Of a stretch of 19,218 nucleotides of DNA, positions 7,507 to 15,886 are shown in pieces; the stretch's first letter is position 1, and every line of letters starts with the position of its first letter. Source of the stretch: a bacterium. GTDB taxonomy: Bacteria; Bacillota; Bacilli; Lactobacillales; Streptococcaceae. The stretch covers positions 1 through 19,218 of the forward strand of contig CAJNCI010000018.1 of assembly GCA_905221215.1 (NCBI GenBank). Reading direction: 5' to 3'. A program made the translations under genes and the position numbers. The notes beneath the pieces were generated by a model. It did no database searches. It was not told where the DNA came from and saw only the letters and a list, made by a program, of their open reading frames with translations.

Positions 7507-7611
7507 AAGATCTCCTAACATTTCCAAGAATATAAGATAGAGACTAGTTTATCAAAAGTACATAGCCATCACCTTCCCCCAACTATAAAATAAATCCTTT
7601 TTTATATCTAC

Positions 7612-7640
7612 ATTATAGTCCTGTAAAAAAGGAAAGTCAA
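7612..7640 (-). promoter_or_regulatory. Strong promoter of choline-binding copy 2
   Basis: On the minus strand TTGACT (7635-7640) and a perfect TATAAT (7612-7617) are exactly 17 nt apart. The predicted start of transcription is near 7605, which makes a leader of about 190 nt before the ATG at 7414, unusually long for this organism. Confidence 0.8.
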
Positions 7641-7818
7641 TTAAAATTGTGACTATATTAACAATTTCATTCTAGCAGAAACTCATTGATATTTTCATTT
7701 GATCTTTATTTCTTATTTCCTTTTTGGAGATTGATTTTTCTGACTACATTATATCCTTTATTTGTTTTCATATCTCTCCTGTCCCTAGAAAGACTAAATC
7801 TGTTCCTAAACGGTCACT

Positions 7819-7934
7819 TATACTCAATGAAAATCAAAGAGCAAACTAGGAAGCTAGCCACAGGCTACTCAAAGCACGGCTTTGAGGTTGTAGATAGAAC
7901 TGACGTGGTTTGAAGAGATTTTCGAAAAGTATTA
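7819..7934 (-). repeat. BOX element with internal deletion
   Basis: Inverted relative to the plus strand, it starts with the boxC end (TATACTCAATGAAAATC), continues through boxB (stem-loop around GAGGTTGTAG) and ends with the outer boxA part (GGTTTGAAGAGATTTTCG). The inner part of boxA, the segment matched by BOX-PCR primers, is missing. The junction reads GAACTGACGTGG. It lies between the promoter of choline-binding copy 2 and the acpP terminator. Confidence 0.85.
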
Positions 7935-7942
7935 AGCCAAAT

Positions 7943-7970
7943 AAAAAATTCCAAAGCAAGTGCCTTGGAA
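7943..7970 (-). terminator. Terminator of the araT-recO-plsX-acpP operon
   Basis: On the minus strand TTCCAAGGC...GCTTTGGAA (7949-7970) forms a stem, followed by a run of T (7943-7948). It lies 10 nt past the acpP stop codon. Confidence 0.8.
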
Positions 7971-7980
7971 CTTCTTATCT

Positions 7981-8214
7981 TTATTTTGCTTGAATGATTT
8001 TAACCACATCACCTACACTTTGCAGTTGGTCAATTTCCTCATCACTGATTTCGATATTAAATTCATCTTCCAGTGTCAAGATAAACTCCATCAAGTCAAC
8101 TGAGTCAGCATCCAAATCGTCTTTCAGACTCAAGGATTCTGTCACGACAAAGTCCTCTCCCTGTCGCTCTTGGATAATGGTCACAATACGGTCAAAAATT
8201 TCTTTTTCTGTCAT
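7981..8214 (-). CDS. acpP: Acyl carrier protein
   Basis: This 77-aa, very acidic protein carries growing or finished acyl chains on a phosphopantetheine arm in the cytoplasm. The arm attaches to Ser38 in the DADSVDLMEF motif at the start of helix II. Length and helix pattern are typical of the family. It is the last gene of the operon, 5 nt after the plsX stop, with AGGAG upstream inside the end of plsX. Pneumococci have another ACP gene in the fatty-acid synthesis cluster. This copy, next to plsX, more likely serves phospholipid acyl transfer or handling of exogenous fatty acids; that is inference from context. Confidence 0.95.
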   Translation of the reverse strand: MTEKEIFDRIVTIIQERQGEDFVVTESLSLKDDLDADSVDLMEFILTLEDEFNIEISDEEIDQLQSVGDVVKIIQAK

Positions 8215-8219
8215 CTCTT

Positions 8220-9212
8220 TTATTCTCCTGAAAATTCACGCGCAGTCTGGGCAACTACGTCTGTCTCTAGCATGGTACAAATCTGGCGGATTGTACTATA
8301 AACAGCCTTGGCATCGCTTGAGCCATGAGTCTTGACAACCGGTGCCTTGACACCAAACAAGACTGCTCCACCAACATCTGAATAGTTGAGCTGTTTTTTC
8401 AAACCTCTGAGGCTATCCTTGAGAAGGAGGGCGCCTAGTTTCGCTCGAAGACCACCACCTGTAATAGCTGTCTTGAGCAAACTCATGATTCCCATGGCTG
8501 TACCTTCAATGGATTTGAGCACAGCGTTTCCCGTGAAACCATCTGCCACGACAACATCCGCAACGCCATTCATCAAATCACGCGCTTCCACGTTTCCGAT
8601 AAAGTTTAAACTTTCATCAGCTGCTAGTAATTCGTAAGTTTCCTTACGAAGCGGATCGCCCTTGCTACTCTCTGTTCCGTTGTTGAGCAAACCAACACGT
8701 GGTTGCGCAATACCACGGACATTTTTGGCATAGAAGGAACCGAGGACAGCGTATTGATGGAGGTGCTGGGCTGTATTTTCCGCATTGGCACCGAGGTCTA
8801 GCATGTCAAAACCTTTTCCATCTACAGTCGGCAAGGTCGACATAAGCCCAGGTCGATCGATATTCTTGATACGACCCACGATGAAGAATCCTGCTGCCAA
8901 CAAGGCACCTGTATTCCCAGCCGAAAGAACAGCGTCTGCTTCACCCTCTTTGACAGCCTTGGCTGCCAATACCATACTGGCATTTTTCTTCTTCCGAATA
9001 GCTCTCGTAGGTTCATCGTCTGAGTCAATCTTCTCATCCGTATGGATAATGCTGACGCGCTCTGTCGCTGTCAGATATTGCTTGATTTTAGCTTCATCTC
9101 CGTAAAGTTGAACCTCAATATCTGAAAAGTCAGCAAGGGCTTGATTGACCCCCTCAACGATGGCCTGAGGTGCATAATCGCCCCCCATGGCATCTACTGC
9201 GATTTTTTTCAT
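8220..9212 (-). CDS. plsX: Phosphate acyltransferase PlsX
   Basis: PlsX turns acyl-ACP and phosphate into acyl-phosphate, the substrate PlsY uses for the first acylation of glycerol-3-phosphate in membrane lipid synthesis. It is a peripheral membrane enzyme. The 330-aa length is normal, and the N-terminal [12 protein letters not shown] motif is diagnostic; [12 protein letters not shown] and [10 protein letters not shown] are also present. The ATG at 9212 follows GAGGAAAAGAA and overlaps the recO stop by 4 nt. Coupling to acpP directly downstream fits the use of acyl-ACP as substrate. Confidence 0.96.
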   Translation of the reverse strand: MKKIAVDAMGGDYAPQAIVEGVNQALADFSDIEVQLYGDEAKIKQYLTATERVSIIHTDEKIDSDDEPTRAIRKKKNASMVLAAKAVKEGEADAVLSAGNTGALLAAGFFIVGRIKNIDRPGLMSTLPTVDGKGFDMLDLGANAENTAQHLHQYAVLGSFYAKNVRGIAQPRVGLLNNGTESSKGDPLRKETYELLAADESLNFIGNVEARDLMNGVADVVVADGFTGNAVLKSIEGTAMGIMSLLKTAITGGGLRAKLGALLLKDSLRGLKKQLNYSDVGGAVLFGVKAPVVKTHGSSDAKAVYSTIRQICTMLETDVVAQTAREFSGE

Positions 9213-9979
9213 TTCTTTTCCTCTTTTAGTAATTGACCCCAGTCTGCTAGGGAATCAATAAATTTCTTTGATTTTAGGTGAATCCCCACGTACTCTTCAT
9301 AGAGTTGATCCATAAATTGGCGTAGCTCTTGCTTGATTTCAGGCTTGAGCGAAATGGTCTCCAAAGTCTCAAAATCAATGGCTTGAAATTGATTGAGCAG
9401 ATAAGGGATATTGGGATTGAGATGGCAACGTCTCTCATCCTCATGATAATGCTCTGGGCAAAGACAAGCTCCATATTTGAAAGAAAAGTCAAAAGCCTGA
9501 CCAACCCGATGACAAAAGACACACTCATTAAAATTGAGGCTGATCCCAAATCGAGTCAAGATTTGAATTTCAAAAATATTAGTCAAAACCTGATAATCCA
9601 AGCCCACTTCCATCAACTCCAAAGTCTTTTGCAAAAAAGCAAACAAGGGAGCATCCTGCTGATTGTCCTGCAAACTCGCATCTGCAAGAGCTGCCACATA
9701 GGTCGCATAGGCCATGACAAAGAGATCACTATTAATCTTGGGAAAGGTCATGACCTCATGATAGTCCTCGATGTAGCTGAGCCCGTCATCATTGATTCGC
9801 AAGAGAAATCGTGCCAGCACCAAGGGCTGAATAACAGGCGCCAGTTTGGATTGACCAGCGTGTTTGACGAAAAACATGCGCTTCCCAGCCTGCTCTGTAA
9901 AAATCTTGACTAGCTTATCATCCTCACGAAAGTTGCGATTGTAGAGCACCAAGCCTTGACTCGTGATAGACTGAATCAT
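9209..9979 (-). CDS. recO: DNA repair protein RecO
   Basis: RecO works with RecF and RecR to load RecA on SSB-coated single-stranded DNA in gap repair and recombination. The 256-aa protein has an N-terminal OB-fold (residues 1 to about 80; [20 protein letters not shown]) and a C-terminal helical domain with a zinc site: Cys153, Cys156, Cys172 and Cys174 in NECVFC...CLCPEH. The start overlaps the araT stop as ATGA, and the end overlaps plsX the same way. No defects are seen. Confidence 0.95.
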   Translation of the reverse strand: MIQSITSQGLVLYNRNFREDDKLVKIFTEQAGKRMFFVKHAGQSKLAPVIQPLVLARFLLRINDDGLSYIEDYHEVMTFPKINSDLFVMAYATYVAALADASLQDNQQDAPLFAFLQKTLELMEVGLDYQVLTNIFEIQILTRFGISLNFNECVFCHRVGQAFDFSFKYGACLCPEHYHEDERRCHLNPNIPYLLNQFQAIDFETLETISLKPEIKQELRQFMDQLYEEYVGIHLKSKKFIDSLADWGQLLKEEKK

Positions 9980-11145
9980 GCTTCTCTCATGTACTCCTCA
10001 AGTCGTTTCATGGCTTCTGTGATAGTCTCCATGCTGGCTGCATAAGATAGGCGAACATAGCCTTCCCCATAACGTCCAAAGGCGGCACCAGGGATAAAGG
10101 CAACGGCCTTCTTCTGGGCAAAATCCTTCAGAAAAGCAAAGGAATCTTGATTGTAGCCCGCTGGAATCTTAGCAAAGATATAGAAAGCACCGTCTGGCTT
10201 GATAATCTCAAATCCAAGAGCAGTCATTTTCTCGATAATATAATCACGACGCTGGATATATTCCTTCTTCATAGGTTTCGCATCGTTTTTACCAGCCGTC
10301 AAGGCTTCTACCGCAGCATGTTGAGCCATGGTATTTGCGGCAGTGACCAAGTACTGGTGACTCTTGATCAACTGAGCTGTAAAGACCGCAGGAGCGAAAA
10401 TCAGACCCAAACGCCAACCTGTCATAGCATGCGATTTAGACAAACCATTGATAATGATAGCCTGATCTCTCAACATAGTTCCTAGAGACACATGGGCTGC
10501 TCCTGTATAGGTCAATTCTGAGTAAACCTCATCACAGACAACGAAAATTTCGTACTTGCGTAAAACAGCTGCCAAGGCTTCCAACTGCTCCCGACTATAG
10601 GTAATTCCTGTCGGATTAGCTGGATAGTTGAGAATAACCGCTTTGAGCTTGTCTCCTTGCTCCAAAATGGCCTTTTCTAACATCTCTGGAGTCAAGACAA
10701 ACCCATTTTCAGTCGTGTCAATCTCGACAATCTCTGCCCCAACTAGATTGACAATCGGTTCATAACCTGGATAGGCAGGAGCTGGCAAGAGTACCTTGTC
10801 TCCCTCTTCCAAAATAGCTGTCAAAGTAGCAGATAAAGCCTCTGTTGCCCCAATTGTAACCAAGATTTCATTTTCAGGAGCATAGTCCAGTTGGTACTTT
10901 TCCTTAACAAAATCACTAGCCGCCTGACGTAGAGTCAGCAGACCACTCATCCCTGTATAGTAGGATTGGTTCTGGTCAATCGCCCGCTTAGCCGCCTCCT
11001 TGACATGATCTGGCGTTGTAAAATCAGGTTCCCCCAAGGTCAAACGCAAGACCCCAGGAATCTCCGAAATAGCCTGGTCAAACTGACGAATCAACGAAAC
11101 TTGAATCTTATCTAACTGTTTATTAAAGCGCTTAGTTAAATCCAT
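9976..11145 (-). CDS. araT: Class I aromatic-type aminotransferase
   Basis: This 389-aa PLP enzyme transfers amino groups between amino acids (aromatic ones for AraT) and 2-oxoglutarate. The fold-type I signature is complete: NPTG at 177-180, Asp205 in VVCDEVY, the Schiff-base Lys237 in [15 protein letters not shown], and Arg245. The N-terminal [14 protein letters not shown] substrate loop is present. The ATG at 11145 has AGGAGG 5 nt upstream. It is the first gene of the operon with recO, plsX and acpP. Substrate range cannot be read from sequence; aromatic specificity rests on family resemblance and on the name of the equivalent pneumococcal locus. Confidence 0.9.
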   Translation of the reverse strand: MDLTKRFNKQLDKIQVSLIRQFDQAISEIPGVLRLTLGEPDFTTPDHVKEAAKRAIDQNQSYYTGMSGLLTLRQAASDFVKEKYQLDYAPENEILVTIGATEALSATLTAILEEGDKVLLPAPAYPGYEPIVNLVGAEIVEIDTTENGFVLTPEMLEKAILEQGDKLKAVILNYPANPTGITYSREQLEALAAVLRKYEIFVVCDEVYSELTYTGAAHVSLGTMLRDQAIIINGLSKSHAMTGWRLGLIFAPAVFTAQLIKSHQYLVTAANTMAQHAAVEALTAGKNDAKPMKKEYIQRRDYIIEKMTALGFEIIKPDGAFYIFAKIPAGYNQDSFAFLKDFAQKKAVAFIPGAAFGRYGEGYVRLSYAASMETITEAMKRLEEYMREA

Positions 11146-11175
11146 AGATACCTCCTACTGTCAAAACGTATCTCT

Positions 11176-11204
11176 ATTATACTACAAAAGCCCTCCGACC
11201 GCAA
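11176..11204 (-). promoter_or_regulatory. Promoter of the araT operon
   Basis: On the minus strand TTGCGG (11199-11204) and a perfect TATAAT (11176-11181) are 17 nt apart, about 30 nt before the araT start. It is divergent from the plus-strand promoter at 11238. Confidence 0.75.
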
Positions 11205-11237
11205 AAATACATTAGAGAATAGCTTTCCACTTTCTAT

Positions 11238-11266
11238 TTTACTTTTCCTCTTTACAGGTCTATAAT
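11238..11266 (+). promoter_or_regulatory. Promoter of the UPF0324 membrane gene
   Basis: TTTACT (11238-11243) and a perfect TATAAT (11261-11266) are 17 nt apart. The predicted transcript begins about 20 nt before the GGAGG ribosome site. Confidence 0.7.
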
Positions 11267-11293
11267 GGTAACAGATTCTATTTGGAGGTTTTT

Positions 11294-12304
11294 ATGTCAT
11301 TTCTATCAAAAAATGGAGCAGGCATCTTGGTCTGCCTTCTCATTTCCATCCTATCTTGGTACTTAGGAGGATTCTTCCCTGTGATTGGCGCGCCCGTTTT
11401 TGCAATCTTTATGGGAATGCTTCTCCATCCCTTTCTCTCATCCTATAAACAACTGGATGCGGGATTGACCTTTAGTTCCAAGAAATTGCTCCAGTATGCC
11501 GTTATCTTGCTTGGTTTTGGTCTCAATATCTCGCAAGTCTTCGCAGTTGGGCAATCTTCGCTCCCTGTCATCCTGTCCACTATCTCAATAGCCTTGATTG
11601 TTGCCTACCTTTTCCAGCGTTTCTTTGCACTGGATACAAAACTGGCTACCTTGATTGGGGTGGGGTCTTCCATCTGTGGGGGCTCTGCCATTGCTGCAAC
11701 AGCGCCCGTTATCCATGCCAAGGAAAAAGAAGTCGCCCAAGCCATTTCCGTTATCTTTTTCTTCAATGTCTTAGCTGCGCTCATCTTTCCAACTCTAGGA
11801 ACCTGGCTTCACTTATCAAATGAAGGCTTCGCCCTCTTTGCAGGAACTGCAGTCAATGATACTTCCTCTGTAACCGCCACAGCCAGCGCCTGGGACAGTC
11901 TCTACCAAACAAATACCCTCGAATCCGCAACCATTGTCAAACTCACACGAACCCTAGCTATCATCCCCATCACTCTCTTTCTCTCCTATTGGCAAAGTCG
12001 CCAACAAGAAAATAAGCAAGGATTGCAACTGAAAAAAGTCTTCCCACTTTTTATCCTCTACTTCATCCTTGCATCTCTCCTAACCACCCTACTGACCTCT
12101 CTCGGTGTGTCCAGTAGCTTCTTTACTCCTCTCAAACAACTCTCCAAATTCCTCATTATCATGGCCATGAGTGCTATCGGTCTCAAAACTAATCTGGTGA
12201 CTATGGTCAAATCCAGTGGAAAATCCATTGTTCTCGGAGCCATCTGCTGGATTGCCATCATCCTTACCAGTCTTGGTATGCAGACCCTTATCGGCATTTT
12301 CTAA
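11294..12304 (+). CDS. UPF0324 (YeiH-type) integral membrane protein
   Basis: The 336-aa protein is hydrophobic throughout, with about ten membrane segments, and belongs to the UPF0324/YeiH family of putative permeases. Conserved family motifs are visible: [25 protein letters not shown] and [12 protein letters not shown]. The substrate is not established for this member; some relatives have been linked to sulfur compounds or organic anions, which I would not carry over. I use the ATG at 11294, 5 nt after GGAGG. A TTG at 11282 opens the same frame but lies upstream of the ribosome site. It is a monocistronic gene whose stop codon abuts a BOX element. Confidence 0.9.
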   Translation: MSFLSKNGAGILVCLLISILSWYLGGFFPVIGAPVFAIFMGMLLHPFLSSYKQLDAGLTFSSKKLLQYAVILLGFGLNISQVFAVGQSSLPVILSTISIALIVAYLFQRFFALDTKLATLIGVGSSICGGSAIAATAPVIHAKEKEVAQAISVIFFFNVLAALIFPTLGTWLHLSNEGFALFAGTAVNDTSSVTATASAWDSLYQTNTLESATIVKLTRTLAIIPITLFLSYWQSRQQENKQGLQLKKVFPLFILYFILASLLTTLLTSLGVSSSFFTPLKQLSKFLIIMAMSAIGLKTNLVTMVKSSGKSIVLGAICWIAIILTSLGMQTLIGIF

Positions 12305-12447
12305 TACTCTTCGAAAATCTCTTCAAACCACGTCAACGTCGCCTTGCCGTATATATGTGACTTACTTCGTCAGTCTTATCTACAACCTCAAAAACAGTGT
12401 TTTGAGCAACCTGCGGCTAGTTTGCTCTTTGATTTTCATTGAGTATA
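12304..12447 (+). repeat. BOX element (boxA-boxB-boxC)
   Basis: Bases 12304 to about 12361 are boxA (ATACTCTTCGAAAATCTC..., including the segment targeted by BOX-PCR). A single boxB follows, ending near CAGTGTTTTG, then boxC ending GATTTTCATTGAGTATA at 12447. boxC lacks 8 nt compared with other copies: it reads GGCTAGTTTGC where a CTTCCTAG insert is usual. The element starts on the last base of the membrane gene's stop codon and ends just before its terminator, so it is transcribed as that gene's 3' UTR. Confidence 0.9.
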
Positions 12448-12451
12448 ACAC

Positions 12452-12477
12452 AAAAGGTAGCCCACCAGCTACCTTTT
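12452..12477. terminator. Bidirectional terminator
   Basis: AAAAGGTAGC (12452-12461) and GCTACCTTTT (12468-12477) form a perfect 10-bp stem with a 6-nt loop. It is suited to end both the plus-strand membrane gene and the minus-strand CoA-binding gene, whose stop codon is the next base but one. Confidence 0.85.
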
Positions 12478-12478
12478 C

Positions 12479-12916
12479 TTATGCTTCCTCAATCAAGCGA
12501 GTATGTTCTCTCTTGATACAGCGATTCATCACGATGTCATCGCATCCTCCAGCACTCAAGATTTCTTCCGCTTCTAGACTTTCAAGTCCTAGTTGTGCCC
12601 AAAAAATTTTAGCATCAGCCTTGAGAAAATCACGCGCCACATCTGGCAGAAACTCACTGCGACGGTAAACATTGACAATATCTATAGGAAAAGGAATCTC
12701 AGCTAGACTCGCATAAGCCTTTTCTCCCAAGATTTCCCCACCTGCAGCCTTGGGATTGACAGGGATAATTTTATAACCCCGAGCCTGCATTTCCTTAGTC
12801 ACTCGATTGCTGGTTGTTTCTTCACGGTCAGACAGGCCCACCACAGCAAGGGTTTTACTCGTTGCTAGATACTGACGAATCACGCCATCACTTGGATTGA
12901 TAAATTCTTGACTCAT
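12479..12916 (-). CDS. CoA-binding domain protein (YccU family)
   Basis: The 145-aa protein is a single Rossmann-like CoA_binding domain, as in the nucleotide-binding part of succinyl-CoA synthetase. Supporting motifs are KTLAVVGLSDRE near residue 20, the GYKIIPVNPKAAGGEILGEKAY block, the DIVNVYRR strand and the IFWAQLGLES segment. The family binds CoA but has no settled reaction. The ATG at 12916 has GGAGG 6 nt upstream. It has its own promoter and shares a bidirectional terminator. It lies downstream of polA on the same strand but is separated from it by polA's terminator. Confidence 0.9.
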   Translation of the reverse strand: MSQEFINPSDGVIRQYLATSKTLAVVGLSDREETTSNRVTKEMQARGYKIIPVNPKAAGGEILGEKAYASLAEIPFPIDIVNVYRRSEFLPDVARDFLKADAKIFWAQLGLESLEAEEILSAGGCDDIVMNRCIKREHTRLIEEA

Positions 12917-12936
12917 AGAAATCCTCCTTTTTCATC

Positions 12937-12965
12937 AGTATAGCACAATTTGAAAAGGCTTGCAG
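12937..12965 (-). promoter_or_regulatory. Promoter of the CoA-binding protein gene
   Basis: On the minus strand CTGCAA (12960-12965) and TATACT (12937-12942) are 17 nt apart, and the -10 is extended (TGCTATACT). It lies about 20 nt upstream of the start codon. Confidence 0.6.
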
Positions 12966-12975
12966 ATTTTGACTA

Positions 12976-13002
12976 CAAAAAAGGAGGACTAGCCCCCTTT
13001 TT
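12976..13002 (-). terminator. Terminator overlapping the polA stop
   Basis: On the minus strand AAAAAGGGGG and CCTCCTTTTT pair (one G-U) around a CTAGT loop, followed by T. The 5' arm includes the last bases of the polA stop codon region, so termination is immediate. Confidence 0.8.
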
Positions 13003-15634
13003 ATTTAGCCTCGTACCAGGTTGCCCCTTCATTCTCATCTGCAATGAGGGGAACACTGAGTTGAATGGCTTCTTCCATGGTTTGTTTGACCAATTTTTTC
13101 ATCTCTGCTAGTTCTGATTTCGGAACTTCAAGGACGATTTCATCATGCACTTGCAGAAGCATCTTAGTCTGATAACCACCTGCAACCAATGCTTTCTCCA
13201 GCTGAATCATGGCAATCTTGAGAATATCTGCCGCCGAACCCTGAATAGGAGAGTTGATAGCTGTCCGCTCCGCAAAACCACGAATATTAAAGTTGCGCGA
13301 ATTGATATCTGGCAATTCACGACGACGCTTGAAAAGAGTCTCTACATAGCCCTTATCACGCGCCTCACGCACCACCTCATCCATGTAGTTTTTAATACCT
13401 GGGAAGCGTTCAAAGTAGGTATCAATGTAGGCTTTGGCCTCCTTACGGCTGATGCCTAGATTATTAGACAAGCCAAAGTCTGAAATCCCATAAACTACTC
13501 CAAAGTTAACCGCCTTGGCATTACGACGGTCGTTTGCAGTCACATCCTCAGGACGTTCAATGCCAAAGACCCGCATGGCTGTCGAAGTATGGATATCTGC
13601 CCCCTCTTGAAAGGCTTTAATCAAGTGCTCGTCTTTAGAGATGTGCGCCAACACACGCAATTCAATCTGTGAATAATCGGAGCTGAGCAGCACACTATCC
13701 TCCCACTCAGGCACAAAAGCCTTACGAATAAGACGGCCTTGCTCCAAACGCACAGGAATATTTTGCAAGTTTGGATCCACACTAGACAAACGCCCAGTCT
13801 GGGTCAAATCCTGCACATAGCGAGTATGAATCTTGCCATCAGCCAAAATCCAGTCCTGCAAGCCAATTACATAAGTAGACTGAATCTTAGTAATCTGACG
13901 GTAATCCAAGATTTTCTTAACAATTGGTGCAATAGGAGCCAGACGCTCTAGCACATCCACCGCTGTCGAGTAACCTGTCTTGGTTTTCTTGGTATATTCT
14001 AGAGGAAGCCCCAATTTTTCAAAGAGAAGGACACCCAACTGCTTAGGTGAGTTGATATTAAACTCCTCACCAGCCAACTCGTAAATCTCTTGAGTCAGTT
14101 TTTCAATAACAAGCTCATTTTCAGCCTGCATCTCAAGCAAGGTCTCTTTCTTGACCGTAATCCCAGCAATTTCCATCTTGGCAAGGACAAAGGCAAGAGG
14201 TTGCTCTATATCATAAAGAAGCTCTAATTGTCCATTTTCACTGAGTTTTTCAAGCAAAATAGGCTCTGTTTCGACCAAAACAGCAAGTTTACGCGCCAAA
14301 TGTTCCAAGAATTTCTCACGTTCAGGAATGGCCTTTTTGACACCTTTGCCATAGAAAGTCTCATCATCGACTAAATAAGTCTGACCATAAAGACTCGCGA
14401 TGGTCGCAATTTCATTGTCCTCCACAGTCGAAAGGAGGTATTTAGCCAAACGGCTATCAAAGGCAGGAGCCTGTAAATTCACATCATAACGATTTAAGAG
14501 AACTTTAGCCTTCTTAAAGTCATACACCCTCAGAGGTGTTTTTTCTAGAAAATCCTTGAAAATCGGCTCTTGCAAAAGTTCAAGCTTGTCTGTAGCATAG
14601 AGCTTATCGCCACAAGACCAAGCAAAACCAACCAAATCATCCGTATGGTAATTCTCACCAAAAAGCTCAAAATGGAAGATAGACTCTTCACTCAGCATGT
14701 CTTGACTGACTTGGTCAACGATAGTAAAGTCCAAACTCTCAGCCACATCAGTCGAAGATGCATTTAAAGCCTGCTTGAGCTGTTTGAAGCCCATCTCATC
14801 GTAGAATTTCCCAAGATTTTCAATATCTGGACCACTATAGACCACATCCTCCAAACCAATCTCAATCGGTGCCTTGGTATCAATGGTCGCCAGTGTTTTA
14901 GACAAAAAGGCCTGTTCCTTATCATTGATGAGATTTTCCTTCATCTTAGAAGGCTTCATCCCATCGATATCCTCATAAATCCCCTCAAGCGAACCATGCT
15001 CCAGCAAGAGCTTGATACCCGTCTTTTCACCAATTTTGGTCACCCCAGGGATATTATCCGACTTATCACCCATGAGCGCCTTGAGATCGATAAACTGAGT
15101 CGGTGTGAGCCCCATCTTTTCCATGAGATAGTCTGGCGTAAAGGCCTCAAACTCAGCCACACCTTTCTTGGAAATCTCAACTACCGTATGCTCGTCCGTC
15201 AGCTGAATCAAGTCCTTATCCCCACTGACAATGGTAATATCAAAACCATCCTGCTCAGCTAGCTTATCCAGCGTCCCAATGATGTCATCCGCCTCATACT
15301 GAGCCAACTCATAATGGCGAATCCCCATGTGATCCAGCAACTCACGAATGAAAGGAAATTGCTCACGAAACTCATCAGGAGTCTTGGCCCGACCACCCTT
15401 ATAGTCCGCATACATTTCTGTACGGAAGGTCGTCTTACCCGCATCAAAAGCCACCAAAATATGACTCGGCTCAACCCGCTCCAACAAATGGCTCAACATC
15501 AACTGGAAACCATAAATCGCATTGGTATGCAAACCAGCCGCATTCTTAAAACGGTCCAACTGCTGATAGAGCGCAAAAAACGCCCGAAAAGCAACAGAAG
15601 ACCCATCAATCAATAATAATTTTTTCTTATCCAT
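13001..15634 (-). CDS. polA: DNA polymerase I
   Basis: The 877-aa Pol I fills gaps and removes RNA primers during replication and repair. Domains: an N-terminal 5' nuclease (residues 1 to about 290; LLLIDGSSVAFRAFFA, ADDIIGTL, VSGDKDLIQL, LMGDKSDNIPGV), a middle domain in the position of the 3'-5' exonuclease, and the polymerase from about 480. Motif A is DYSQIELR (653-660), motif B is RRNAKAVNFGVVYG (703-716), and motif C is QVHDEI with His830-Asp831. The acidic proofreading residues are not evident in the middle domain, which fits the reported lack of 3'-5' exonuclease in pneumococcal Pol I. The frame extends upstream to 15670, but the MDKKKLLLIDG start at 15634 is the one that fits the family. 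That ATG has no Shine-Dalgarno, and the -10 box ends 6 nt before it. Confidence 0.96.
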   Translation of the reverse strand: MDKKKLLLIDGSSVAFRAFFALYQQLDRFKNAAGLHTNAIYGFQLMLSHLLERVEPSHILVAFDAGKTTFRTEMYADYKGGRAKTPDEFREQFPFIRELLDHMGIRHYELAQYEADDIIGTLDKLAEQDGFDITIVSGDKDLIQLTDEHTVVEISKKGVAEFEAFTPDYLMEKMGLTPTQFIDLKALMGDKSDNIPGVTKIGEKTGIKLLLEHGSLEGIYEDIDGMKPSKMKENLINDKEQAFLSKTLATIDTKAPIEIGLEDVVYSGPDIENLGKFYDEMGFKQLKQALNASSTDVAESLDFTIVDQVSQDMLSEESIFHFELFGENYHTDDLVGFAWSCGDKLYATDKLELLQEPIFKDFLEKTPLRVYDFKKAKVLLNRYDVNLQAPAFDSRLAKYLLSTVEDNEIATIASLYGQTYLVDDETFYGKGVKKAIPEREKFLEHLARKLAVLVETEPILLEKLSENGQLELLYDIEQPLAFVLAKMEIAGITVKKETLLEMQAENELVIEKLTQEIYELAGEEFNINSPKQLGVLLFEKLGLPLEYTKKTKTGYSTAVDVLERLAPIAPIVKKILDYRQITKIQSTYVIGLQDWILADGKIHTRYVQDLTQTGRLSSVDPNLQNIPVRLEQGRLIRKAFVPEWEDSVLLSSDYSQIELRVLAHISKDEHLIKAFQEGADIHTSTAMRVFGIERPEDVTANDRRNAKAVNFGVVYGISDFGLSNNLGISRKEAKAYIDTYFERFPGIKNYMDEVVREARDKGYVETLFKRRRELPDINSRNFNIRGFAERTAINSPIQGSAADILKIAMIQLEKALVAGGYQTKMLLQVHDEIVLEVPKSELAEMKKLVKQTMEEAIQLSVPLIADENEGATWYEAK

Positions 15635-15640
15635 ACACCC

Positions 15641-15646
15641 ATTATA
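15641..15646 (-). promoter_or_regulatory. -10 box immediately before polA
   Basis: A perfect TATAAT on the minus strand ends only 6 nt before the polA ATG, so transcription would begin on or next to the A of the start codon. No clear -35 is seen; TGGTAT at 17-nt spacing is a poor match. Confidence 0.45.
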
Positions 15647-15750
15647 AAGGAAAGCACCAAAAAATACCATTGGGAAGAGCTAGAGCAAGTATTTTTCATC
15701 TCTTTTCCGAATAAATAGATAGAGTCAGTGAATCTAGTAAACCTAGATTT

Positions 15751-15856
15751 AATACTCTTCGAAAATCTCTTCAAACCACGTCAACGTCGCCTTGCCGTAC
15801 TCAAGTACAGCCTGCGGCTAGTTTCCTAGTTTGCTCTTTGATTTTCATTGAGTATA
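15751..15856 (+). repeat. BOX element of the AC type (no boxB)
   Basis: boxA (ATACTCTTCGAAAATCTC... to CTTGCCGTA) joins directly to boxC (CAGCCTGCGGCTAG... to GAGTATA) through a short CTCAAGTA linker; boxB is absent. It sits between the divergent polA and Rpn genes. A 7-bp inverted repeat, AATCTAG/CTAGATT (15731-15749), abuts its left end. Confidence 0.9.
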
Positions 15857-15862
15857 AGACTG

Positions 15863-15871
15863 TGGTATAAT
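15863..15871 (+). promoter_or_regulatory. Extended -10 promoter of the Rpn gene
   Basis: TGGTATAAT (TGn plus a perfect TATAAT at 15866-15871) lies 15 nt before the start codon and 7 nt after the BOX. The -35 position (about 15843-15848, TTTCAT) falls in the BOX end and is weak. The transcript leader would be very short but would keep the AGGAGG (15875-15880). Confidence 0.6.
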
Positions 15872-15886
15872 AAGAGGAGGAAATGG

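Noticed and set aside
7686..7913. A plus-strand frame of 75 codons with a hydrophobic N-terminal half
   Set aside because: It starts at TTG with no ribosome site, and its last 30 or so codons are simply the inverted BOX element read through. It was considered as a short hydrophobic peptide gene for the Rgg protein, but it lacks the expected form.
8386..10485. Several plus-strand frames of 80-194 codons opposite plsX, recO and araT
   Set aside because: They are antisense to well-recognised genes, lack start signals and show no recognisable protein features.
15635..15670. A 12-residue N-terminal extension of polA starting at 15670
   Set aside because: No ribosome site precedes it, the -10 box lies within it, and Pol I homologues begin with the MDKKKLLLIDG-type sequence at 15634.
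15848..15886. TTG start for the Rpn gene at 15848
   Set aside because: It lies inside the BOX repeat and upstream of the promoter -10; the ATG at 15887 is correctly spaced from AGGAGG.
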